Source: Zarea fungicola (taxonomy: Eukaryota > Ascomycota > Sordariomycetes > Hypocreales > Cordycipitaceae). Taken from it: DNA of 64,000 nt. Positions 11,675 to 21,421 of the stretch are shown in pieces (the stretch's first letter is position 1; each line of letters begins with the position of its first letter). Both the position numbers and the translations under genes were made by a program. The notes beneath the pieces were generated by a model, which saw nothing but the letters and a program-made list of their open reading frames with translations, did no database searches and was not told the origin of the DNA. The stretch covers positions 62,001 to 126,000 of the forward strand of contig FWCC01000243.1 of assembly GCA_900169235.1 (NCBI GenBank), read 5' to 3'.

Positions 11675-14600
11675 ATGCCTGCTGTCAGAGAGGCTTTCGC
11701 CGCACAGCCCGTCGCTGTCGGCATGTTCGACTCGCCCCTGTCCAAGGCTGGTGCTGATGCGATGACGCCCCGCACAATGCCAATGCCGCAGCATCTTGAC
11801 ATCATTGACATTCGCGGCGAGCAGGCCGACTTTAACCTCAAGGAGGAGATTGCCAACCAGATTAACCCGGTCAGCGGTCATCGTACACTTCCGACGTTGC
11901 TTCTCTACGACGAAAAAGGCCTGCAGTTGTTTGAGGATGTATGTCATTCTTCCAGGCCCATTCTGACATTTTTCGCCTGATTTCTTGATCGCTGGCGATC
12001 AGCCCGATCCTTTGAGATCCCCGTCTTCCCTTGTCCTTTTCTTGCGGATGACCGCGAACGCAATGCATAATTTAATTTGTTTGCCTTGACATGATCTTAA
12101 CCTCTCTTCTCTCAGATTACATATCTGGAGGAATATTACCTCACCAATTATGAGATTGAATTGCTCGCCAGTCATGCCGCCGAAATGGCCAAGTTGATCC
12201 CCGACGGAGCAATGGTGGTTGAGCTTGGAAGCGGGTAAGATGATGAAATTATCTGCCAATCTACGTGCGTGTTTCTTCTCGGCTAATATTTCTTTCCTTT
12301 TTTTTTTCTTTTGCTACCTTGTAGCAACCTTCGCAAGATTTCTCTCCTCTTGAATGCCTTTGAGAAGATTGGCAAATCAATTGACTACTACGCACTGGAT
12401 CTCTCCGAAGAGGAGCTCCAGCGTACTCTTTTGCAGGTCCCTGAGTACAATCATGTCCGCTGCCATGGCCTCTTGGGCACCTACGACGATGGCAAAGAGT
12501 GGCTGAGGCAGTTTTCTGATGGCGATCGACACATTACCATCATCCACCTCGGCTCCAGCATTGGTACGTCCAATATTTAAACGAGGGAAAAGAAAATGAT
12601 GGGTGAAAGAAAAACTGCATTTAGCAAGCTAACTTTATTCAAGGAAACTTTTCGCGATCCGAGGCTGGCTCATTTTTGCAGGGATTTGCCCAGGTCCTGA
12701 AGCCGACCGACGCGGTTCTCATTGGGATCGACTCCTGCTGTGATCCCAACAAGGTCTAGTGAGTACACCTGCCTGAAAGTCTTTTATCTGTACTAACGGT
12801 TTACAGTCATGCATACAACGGCAAGTAGCTTTGAAACGATACTTTGAGCTTTACTAACGATAATACTGTATAGACTCCAAGGGAGTTACGCACGAGTGAG
12901 TTGAGCAACCCAGTAAAAAGGTTTTGATACTAATACGTGCCAGGTTCATTCTCAATGGCTTGCGTCACGCAAATAGCGTGTTTGGCAGTGAAGTCTTCAA
13001 CTTGGATGACTGGAAGGTCATTGGCGAGTTCATCTATGATGAGGACGGTGGTCGCCACCAGGCATTCCTGACACCCACCAAAGAAGTCAACGTCTTTGGC
13101 ACAATCATCAAGCAGGACGAGAGGCTCAAGATTGAGCAGAGTCTCAAGTACTCACAGATTGGTGCCGAGAGACTCTGGCGCACAGCTGGACTTCGCGAGG
13201 TCCAACGCTGGCGTCGCGGGGACGACTACGGTAAGCATCCAACAACAATGAGGTATCTTCTTCCCCCGGCTAATCGAGAGGAATTTCTTCCTTAGGCCTC
13301 CATCTACTTCAGAGGACAGATTTGCCTTTTAGCTCCCTCCCCTCTCAGTACGCCAGCGTGCTCCCCACCCTCAAGGACTGGTCCGCCGTGTGGCAGCTCT
13401 GGGACATTGTCACAAAGGGCATGCTCCCGCACGAGGAGCTCCAGGAGAAGCCCATCAAGCTCCGCAACGCCTGCATCTTCTACCTGGGCCACATCCCGAC
13501 CTTTCTCGACATCCAGCTGTCCAAGGTGACGGGGACGCCCGCCACTGACCCGGCCCGCTACTGGTCCATCTTTGAGCGCGGCATCGACCCGGACGTCGAC
13601 AACCCGGAGCAGTGCCACGACCACTCCGAGATCCCCGACGAGTGGCCGCCCGTGTCCGAAATCACCACCTACCAGGGCCGGGTGCGCGCGCGCCTCGCCA
13701 AGCTGTATGACGAGACGGACGGCGGCAACCCGAACCAGCTGCCCCGCCCCGTGGCGCGAGGCATCTGGGTCGCCTTTGAGCACGAGCTGATGCATGTCGA
13801 GACGCTGCTGTATATGATGCTGCAGAGCGATAAGACGCTCCCGCCGCCGCATACGCCGGTGCCAGACTTTGCTGCGCTCAGCGCCGCCGCCCGCCGCGCG
13901 CGCGTGCCCAATGCGTGGGTGGACGTGCCCAAGCAGAGCGTCGTCTTTGGCATGAATGATGCCGAGGACGGCACCGACCCGTCCGTCAACTTTGGATGGG
14001 ACAATGAGAAGCCGGAGCGCAGACACACGGTCCACGCGTTCCAGGCGAAGGCGCGACCCATTTCCAACGAAGATGTAAGTTTCAGAAGGGATGGATATAT
14101 ATATATACCTTTTTAGTACTGACTTTGAGTGTGTGTTTTTGTAGTACGCCGATTATCTTTACAGCACCAAAAACGCAAAGCTCCCTGCCTCGTGGTCGAC
14201 GGTGCACGCCAACGGCGCGAGCCCCGTGCTCAACGGCGCGGGCTCCGAGTACCCGATGCAGCCGTATCTGCAGGACAAGTGCGTGCGAACCGTATACGGC
14301 ATGGTGCCGCTCAAGTACGCGCTCGACTGGCCCGTGGCCGCCTCGTACGACGAGCTCGCCGGCTGCGCGGCGTGGATGGGCGGTCGCATCCCGACGGTGG
14401 AGGAGGCCAAGAGCATCTACATGTTTTCCGAGAAGCAGAAGGAGGCCTCGATGCACAGCAAGCTGTCGAACCGGGTTCCAGCAGTGAATGCGTAAGTCCA
14501 AGACACGATACTTTATTTCTGTCGTCTATTAATCTCTAACATTTCTCGTAACTCTTCAGCCATCTTGTCAATGACGGCGTGGAGGAAACACCACCCCTGG

Positions 14601-14977
14601 TACCCGCCACCTCCGCGGTCAATGGCAACAGCTCCTCGTCGTCGCTGTACATTGACCTTGACGGTGCCAACGTCGGCTTCAAGACGTGGCACCCGCAGCC
14701 CGTCACGGCCGGCGGCGACTCGCTGGCCGGGCAGGCGGGCATGGGCGGCGTGTGGGAGTGGACGAGCTCGCCGCTCACCCGGCACGAGGGGTTCGAGCCC
14801 ATGGCGCTGTACCCTGCCTACACGGCCGACTTTTTCGACGGCAAGCACAACATTGTGCTGGGCGGCTCGTGGGCGACGCACCCGCGCATTGCTGGCCGTC
14901 GCAGCTTTGTCAATTGGTACCAGCGCAACTATCCGTATGCGTGGGCTGGTGCCAGGCTTGTTCGCGATGTGGTTTGA
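11675..14977 (+). CDS. egt1: ergothioneine synthase Egt1 (methyltransferase plus sulfoxide synthase fusion)
   Basis: Makes hercynine by trimethylating histidine, then joins it to cysteine to give the sulfoxide precursor of ergothioneine, an antioxidant thiol. Ten exons: 11675-11938, 12116-12234, 12325-12563, 12644-12758, 12807-12820, 12874-12895, 12944-13230, 13296-14074, 14145-14491 and 14560-14977. The frame is continuous for 867 aa, normal for fungal Egt1. The N-terminal EgtD-like methyltransferase has the SAM motif VVELGSG (122-128) and a DSKGVTHEF block rebuilt from two tiny exons. The DinB-like part has the iron-binding motif HELMHVE (about 516-522). The C-terminal FGE-type domain ends in GGSWATHPR...WAGARLV. 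Intron 5 starts with GC rather than GT. Confidence is high for function and for nearly every splice site. Confidence 0.95.
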
Positions 14978-15384
14978 TGGAATCGTCTCTTCCATCTCTT
15001 ATTCTGTCTCTATTCTGTCTCTATTGCTCTATTTGCTTGTTTGCTCTATTGTCATGAAACTCACAGTCATTTACGATGTTCAGAATTGTGTGTTATTTCT
15101 TTTTGCTGAAATAATGGGCCAGTTTATGAAGGCTCGTTATTAGTGTCTAGTTTTTGGATTTTCTTCTTATAGGAAACTAAATTGTCCTGTGTGGCTGCGG
15201 TGTGTGTGTGTGCGCGTGTGTGTGAAGTGGCAGCTGTTCCTTTTGTGTTATACCGTGACGCCGAGATATGCCAGATCGGTCATGGTCTTTTGGTGAGATG
15301 CCATCGTAGTATCCTCGTGATAGTATTGCGTAAATGCTCTTGTAATCTTTTGACCCCTGTAATCTTTCTGTTCCAGTCCTCTCT
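14978..15384. other. convergent 3' region, egt1 / gcn3
   Basis: This is the 3' flank of both neighbouring genes, which converge. It is T-rich after egt1 and contains the TG/CG alternating tract at 15200-15225. No gene is seen. Confidence 0.5.
15200..15225. repeat. alternating TG/CG microsatellite
   Basis: TGTGTGTGTGTGCGCGTGTG-type alternating purine-pyrimidine tract between two convergent genes. Such tracts can form Z-DNA and vary in length. Confidence 0.8.
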
Positions 15385-16576
15385 TCAACCATTAAGACTG
15401 CCGTAAATCTCCAGCAATTGCTCAAACACATAACTAGGCAGATGGACACCATTTTCAGTAATGAGGTTTGAGACCAACTCGGGAGGCTGTTCAAGTCGCT
15501 GTTAGTATACCTGGAAATTCTCATCAAGAAGGCTGTGTGTGTGTGTGTGTGTGTAACTCACGGTATAATCAACGGCATCAACAGGCTGCTGGCTCGGGGC
15601 GTCCGTGGTAAAGTCGAGCACCTTTTGCTCAAAGCCAATGTCCCTCTGGTCGAGGGGAAACTTGCGCGCAAACTTGTGCGTCTCGGCCGCCACGTAAAAG
15701 GGTATATGCGCGCGGCTCGCCAGCTGCGCAATCTGAAAGGTGCCTATCCGGGAGATGATGCCGCCGTTTTGCGCGACCGCCTCGGCGCCCACAATGACCA
15801 TGTCGACCTGCCTCAGCAATCCCATGACGTGCGCCACCGCCGCTCCCGGAATCTCCGCCACGGGGATGCCCTTTTCGCGGAGCGCTTTAACCACGCTGTC
15901 GCTCTCCTCGGAGCGGGCCGAGTCGCGGACGTAGACGACGCGAAACTTGCCGGGCCCGTTCTTGGCGGCGCGCTCGAGGACGGCCAGGACGGAGCGCGAG
16001 TTGCCGTGGGTGAGGACGGCTTTGCCCTCGGTGACGAAGCGCCAGCCGGCCTCGGCGATGCCCGTGCGGGCGGCGATGGCGCGGGCGGCAAAGAGGCGGC
16101 CGTTGCGGAGGAGGTGCTGGCGGACGGCGTCGAAGCTGCCGTCCTGCTGCTTGAGGGAGGCGATGAGGTACTGCAGGAAGAGGTCGGTGCCGGCCGTGAG
16201 CGGGACGGGGTTCTCGACCGATGCCTTGAGGCGCTCGCAGTGCGTCTTGACCGTGTCGAGCGTCTCGTAGACGGTGGTGGATGGGACCGAGTTGAGGAGC
16301 TCGATGAGGGACTCGATGGCGGCGACGGGCTTGGTCAGGTCAGGGTCCTGGGCGAGGAGGTTGCGGTATGTAGAGACGATGCTGCGAGCACGGTTAGATT
16401 TTTAACCGCCAGGGAGACCATGTGTGGAGTTTTTCGTACTCGAAATCGGTTTGATTGGATTTGCGCAAAGGCAGCGATGTACTCGCGCCGTCTGTTTCCA
16501 GTGAGTCCTGTCAGCGTCCATCGTGGTAGGTGATGCAGTATTGGGTGCACGTACCGGCAGGGGCGTTTGTCGACAT
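15385..16576 (-). CDS. gcn3: translation initiation factor eIF2B subunit alpha
   Basis: Regulatory subunit of the eIF2B guanine-nucleotide exchange factor; it senses phosphorylated eIF2 in general amino-acid control. The core exon 16381-15562 encodes the family sequence, from IVSTYRNLLAQDPDL through TKPVAAIESLIELL, the LTHGNSRSVL block and the VIVGAEAVAQNGGIISRIGT signature. The last exon (15498-15385) gives the conserved end PPELVSNLITENG...LLEIYG. The 5' end is tentative: 16576-16555, a 25-nt exon 16507-16483, then 16381 restores frame and yields RRRDIVSTY, with 326 aa in total. The last intron carries a TG/AC microsatellite next to its donor site. The gene converges with egt1. Confidence 0.92.
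15534..15554. repeat. TG dinucleotide microsatellite inside the last gcn3 intron
   Basis: About ten TG units (AC on the coding strand), starting a few bases after the GTGAGT donor of the intron. Length changes here would change the intron size but not the protein. Confidence 0.85.
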
Positions 16577-16970
16577 TCTGAATCGCCGTCTAGATATAGC
16601 AAGACAGAATTGAAGCTTCGTTTATCGAGCAAAGGGAAGCTCCGAGCCGGGGGGCGGATGTCTCGTAGTATGTGCAAGCGACGAAATTTTGACTGAGTCA
16701 CCTTGAAGCTGGCGGCTTGCCGATTTTGGTGGGGTCAAGCTTTTGGCGACGGAGATGGCGGGGTAGCTTTTTACAGGGGCCTCAGCGCTGTAATTTGGAG
16801 ATACAGCGGTTGAGTCCTGGTCGAGTCCACTGTATTTCATCGCCTGTACCAGCATGGGATCGAGTCCATCACCAACTTGCTTTATTTGAGAATAAATATT
16901 CCATCAACTCCAGGGAATTAATAAATTATTTACATGACTCATTTCTCATGTCATCTTCCTTAGCACTAGG
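16577..16970. other. short intergenic, gcn3 upstream / aldo-keto reductase 3' end
   Basis: Both genes are on the minus strand. The part next to 16577 should hold the gcn3 promoter, and the part next to 16970 is the 3' flank of the reductase gene. No other gene is supported. Confidence 0.45.
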
Positions 16971-18331
16971 CTACGGCTCCTCGGTCGGGTCCTCTGGTCC
17001 AGGGTTATAGATATCAAACCCCCAGTGAGAGACGCCGTTGATGAACCTAACTTCACCCTGTCCTTTTCTGATCTCATTGATAGCTGAAATTTCTTCGTCC
17101 GAGAGAGCGGGCAGGTCAAGTACTATATAATTATCGATAATGTGAGACGACGTATACGCTTTGGGGATGACACTGGTTCCACGCTGCAGGCCCCATTTGA
17201 GTAGCACCTGGGCAGGAGAGATGCCGTTTTTCTGAGCAATAAATTTTATCTAAATAAAGTCAGTTTTTTTACTTGATATTTCATAGAAAAAGATTACCTT
17301 GTCGTGTTGCAGCGGTCCTGGAATGTTGGCATTTACGGCAACAGCCGCCACCGGCTTGCCTCCAAGAGGAGAGAAAGCAGTAACGTGGATGCCCTTGTCA
17401 TTGCAAAATTTAATCAATTCATCCTCAAGAAGATAACTGCCGATTTTTAGTTGCATCATTCCCGTAAGCTGGTATGAGTAACGCACGGGTGAATCTCAAT
17501 CTGGTTCACAGCAGGCGGGATGTTGGCCGTTTTAAGCAGCTTTTGGAGCTTCTTGATGCTAAAGTTGGAAACACCTAGCCAAGGTCAGTTTATTCCTTGT
17601 TCCTGCCACTCATTTCCTACCGATATATTTGGCCCGGCCAGCTGTGACAAGATTCTCCATTGCGCGCCACGTCAGGTCATATCGCCGCATGGTTGGAAAG
17701 TCGATTTCGGGCTGCCGTTCCTGATCAGTCCACTATGCATCATACTGGGAAATCAATTCGAGACTTCAGTACCTTTCCATCGGGCGACCGAACTGTCAAC
17801 CACTCATCCTCGCCTTTTCCAACTCTATGGTATGCAACAGGCGCTGGAACTGGGCATTAGCTGTGGTCATACATGGTAAAAGTCTCACCGTACTATGCAT
17901 TAAATACAAATCAACTGTTTTGACTGTTAGACTTGAAAATGGTCAACTTGCATCATCAGTCCTTACCATAATCCACCCCCAAGTTTTCAAGGCTGAGCTC
18001 CAAAGCCGCTGCAACGTCTTCCGGCTTATGGTGTGCATTTGCTCTATTCTTTCTTTAGCAACGACGTAGCTCAACTGTCAACGACTTTTACCTACAATTT
18101 GGTCACGATAAAGAGCTCCTCGCGCTTGCCACCCCATTGCCGGAGCGCCGCACCAACGCCTCGCTCTGCCTCACCATTTCCGTACATCCAAGCAGTATCA
18201 ATATGTCTATATCCGGCCTCCAAAGCCTTTAGCACCGCCTCTGTTACCCCAGCTGCGGGGTTGTTGTCTGGTTGAAAGGTCCCGAACCCAACGGCGGGAA
18301 TCGTTCGCCCATCAACAAGTGGGAAGCTCAT
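16971..18331 (-). CDS. aldo/keto reductase
   Basis: NADPH-dependent carbonyl reductase with a TIM-barrel fold. Eight exons can be joined in frame: 18331-18096, 18043-17967, 17923-17894, 17843-17773, 17720-17621, 17574-17487, 17436-17298 and 17249-16971, giving 339 aa. The AKR tetrad is complete: Asp45 and Tyr50 in HIDTAWMYG, Lys78 in FIVTKL and the His of LYLMH. The strands KYIGVSNF, NQIEIHP and SPLGG, and the NADPH-binding stretch GTSVIPKAY, are in the expected order. The exon 3/4 join uses a GTACGG donor and a second-choice acceptor, chosen because it keeps the frame and gives the usual LMHxPVA spacing. The C-terminus after the fold is somewhat extended. The substrate is unknown; glycerol, xylose or aldehyde reductases all look like this. 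Confidence 0.88.
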
Positions 18332-19447
18332 CGTTCACGGTAAGAGTTTTCGATTGATGGTGCCAGATTCACAGTTTCGTCGAAAGACCTGGATTGATAT
18401 TTTTTGACTAAAAAACCAGATGCATTCCATATATCAAGTTGGATATCCTGCGTGCACAGCCGGAGGGGCTTGACGAGGCAAACAACGTGGGGGGCCGTTG
18501 TGGAACATCAAAGCAGGCTTGAGGTACATGTTGGCATATTAGTAATGATATCTCCGGAAGTAGACTTATAACTTGATATTTGTTAAATATTTCCATGAAG
18601 CTCCCCAGCCAGGAATGATTTTTTTAAGACTCTGTACAGATAACGATGCTGATTGTGATATTCGCAGCTGACTACAGGGTATGACGGCGCCTAATTTACA
18701 GTTCGCGTCTTGAGAGTTGTTAGAGAGGCGCATTTAATTGAACTGGTTGGACTGATTGGACTGATAGGATGATAGGATGATTGGGTCTGCAAATAATGCG
18801 CCATGCTGCCCATCAAACGCTCCAGACAGGGCAATGAGGCTGCGACAGAGGCTGCGACAGAGGCTTCAAGAGTGTGTGAGGGCGCTGAAAGGGGCTGTAG
18901 CAGGGAGCCTGCTACAGTGTCTACAAAAGGCTCGCAAAAGGCTGCTTGCATGAGCAGACCAAGGGCAAATCAAGGCTATCACTACGATGCTAGAAATTCA
19001 GCACTCTAATGATTCAGTTCTCGCAATATCCAGAAGCGGCAATGTGTTTTACCAAGGCCACGAATGACTCAGTTGGCCCTTCATGATAACAATGTCTTGG
19101 TGTTACTGGCTTGGTTCGATAGTTGGCGTGTCTCGAAATCATTGGGGGCTGCGGCCGGGGCCGCCTATACACTCTATCCTTGCACTCAGCTCTCCTCTAG
19201 TTACGTCCACGCCGATTTACCCCTCACCAGAAGCCCCATTCTTCTATAGGCGCTGAGGCGTTCTTGATGCTGCAACCTTGCGAACAGCTCATCTCTTCTG
19301 CAGGAGACTGGGGCCAGTGACGAAAATGGTAGAAAGGAGGTAGAAACTTGAAAATAGTGGGAGGTGTAGGATAATATAGGGAGGTCCCGCACTCGATCCA
19401 GCGTGATAGATCTAGTCCAGCTTAAGGGTCATGTCTAATACACCTCA
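18332..19447. other. gene-free stretch with short tandem repeats
   Basis: No gene is supported. Short imperfect tandem repeats lie near 18752-18783 (GACTGATTG/GATAGGAT type) and 18836-18866 (two to three copies of AGGCTGCGACAG). Confidence 0.5.
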
Positions 19448-20818
19448 TTGAATGCAATATATGAAATGGAGGCTTTAATTTTGCCAACTCCGTCATCAAC
19501 AGCAACTTACGAAAGTTACGAAAAACTGACATCAAATGACAGAACAGGTGATGAGAAACATGTTAATCCTATCGAAACTGCGAGCATTCTCAAGGCCAGC
19601 GAGTGCGAGGCTAGCATTCTCACACCCACGACGCCTGTGAGCCATGTTACCCCGGGCCAAGAGATCGAGATCGACTTTAATATTAAATCTGGTGAGGAAT
19701 CATACAACCATTTTAAATAAATGACTTGAGATTGACCTCGAAACGACTAGCCTTACCGGACGGTTGCAAATTTGCCGGAGCAACCGCGTATGGATCATCT
19801 GCTTGGACACAGACTGCCAAGATCACAGCGCTTGATGAGGCGAACGATGAAGTCTTCTTTTTCCTGAAAACGGCCGGCGGCAAGCTGGGCGAGACAATGT
19901 TCCAAGGTGAATTCGCGTCTATGACAGCCATTAATACGGCCGTGCCAGATTTCTCGCCAAAGCCGATCGCTTGGGGTCGCTGTCGCGATGACCCCGAGCT
20001 GTTCTTTTACTTGTCTACCTTTGTCGAGATGATAGAAGGCGAGCTACCAGTCCCGAAAGAATTCTGTGAAAATCTGGTCAAGATGCATTGCCAGAGTACC
20101 AGCCCAACGGGCAAGTTTGGCTTTCATGTCACCACTTGCAATGGCAATGTTCCTCAGAATAACAGCTGGGATGAGTCGTGGGAATCATTCTATGCCGCTG
20201 GGTTGCGCCACATGCTTGTTCTGGATCGCAATGTTAATGGCGAACAACCTGAGCTCATGGATGCAATACAGCCAATATTCGATCATGTCATCCCACGACT
20301 GCTTAGACCCCTTCAAGAGGGCCCTGCGTCTATCCGCCCTGCACTTGTTCATGGCGATCTTTGGTGAGTTCCATTTTCTATAATTGCGGGTTGGCGACAG
20401 AGTTACTCAATGTCACCCAGGTACGGCAATTGCTCCATGGACATGGATACAGACAAGCCCGTGATTTTTGACGCTGCTGCATTCTATGCGCACAATGAAT
20501 ACGAGCTTGGTAACTGGAGGCCAAGCCGCAACAGACTGAGGGATGTGTATATGGACATCTACAAGACACTGAATCCTCCTGCACACCCGGTGGAGGAATT
20601 TGACGACCGCATAATGCTCTACGAGCTTCGATTTAATTTTCACTTTTGCATCATGGTTTCTGGACTGAAGAATATAAAACGAGAGTGAGTCAGCCCTCGA
20701 GGCTCTTTTGTGACGTATCTACTGACTGTCATTGCATAGAATGATTTCAAATATGAGATACCTTGCGAACAAGTATGGCTCTGTTGACCTCGGCGAAAAC
20801 GCTGAGATGCAGGAATGA
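19448..20818 (+). CDS. fructosamine kinase-like phosphotransferase
   Basis: Member of the fructosamine/ketosamine-3-kinase family, which phosphorylates sugar adducts on proteins so that they fall off. Four exons: 19448-19691, 19751-20363, 20421-20684 and 20740-20818, 399 aa. Kinase-fold landmarks are LPDGCKFAGATAYGSSAW (nucleotide-binding strands), the catalytic loop ALVHGDLW completed by the exon 2/3 join, and KPVIFDAAAFYAHNEYELG, the DPA-type metal-binding segment of this family. Family proteins are usually near 290-330 aa. The first ~80 residues here (Ser/Thr-rich, no signal peptide) are an added N-terminal extension whose exon join at 19691/19751 is the least certain. The glycated substrate is unknown. 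Confidence 0.85.
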
Positions 20819-21421
20819 GTTGGCCTATGCGGTATTTCAATGGTGTGCGCCAAAAATAATTGCGGCTTGACTCTGCATATTGCCTCCACCATGAATAGAT
20901 GTACACATACAAATCCAAAGTAAAACACATAACGTCGATTTCTGGATACTGCTGCTGTACGACACAGCTGCAAATCATACGAATCAAATGGATTGAATTT
21001 CCTCACAGTCTAACAGCCAAGAAATTGGTACGGAATTAGATCCTGGATAGAATTCAGCTCGGTTGCACCAGCATTCCCTCCCTCCAGTCACGAGGGCTGA
21101 GTAGCCGCCCAATTATGCAGGCAGCCTCGTTTCCCAGTACGGGCCGTCCCTCCAACAGTAACTCATCCTGGTTAGAATGATCAGCCCTGAAAATATGCTT
21201 CTGGCAATTAATTCCCACCTCGTTCTGCTAGTTCCTGCACCTCAGGCACTGCAACGCTTTTGCGTAGTAAACGCCGCTCAACCACTACCAACGTCACAAC
21301 GCAGCGCCAGAACATATCGACACTCAAAGGTGGCACTATATTGCAATTATTTATGTTTACAGCGCGATGTGCTGTTTGTCGATCCGCAGTGCTAAATGGA
21401 GACTAAATTAACGCGCCCGAC
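20819..21421 (+). other. intergenic, upstream of the NLR gene
   Basis: 600 bp between the fructosamine-kinase-like gene and the NLR gene on the same strand. Probably promoter plus 3' flank. No clear motif was identified. Confidence 0.4.

Noticed and set aside
13304..14035. 243-codon minus-strand frame opposite egt1 exon 8
   Set aside because: Antisense shadow of a GC-rich exon whose plus-strand frame carries the known Egt1 motifs.
15535..16533. 332-codon plus-strand frame opposite gcn3
   Set aside because: It is a GC-rich antisense shadow of the conserved eIF2B-alpha exon, with Arg/Gly/Val-rich composition and no domain.
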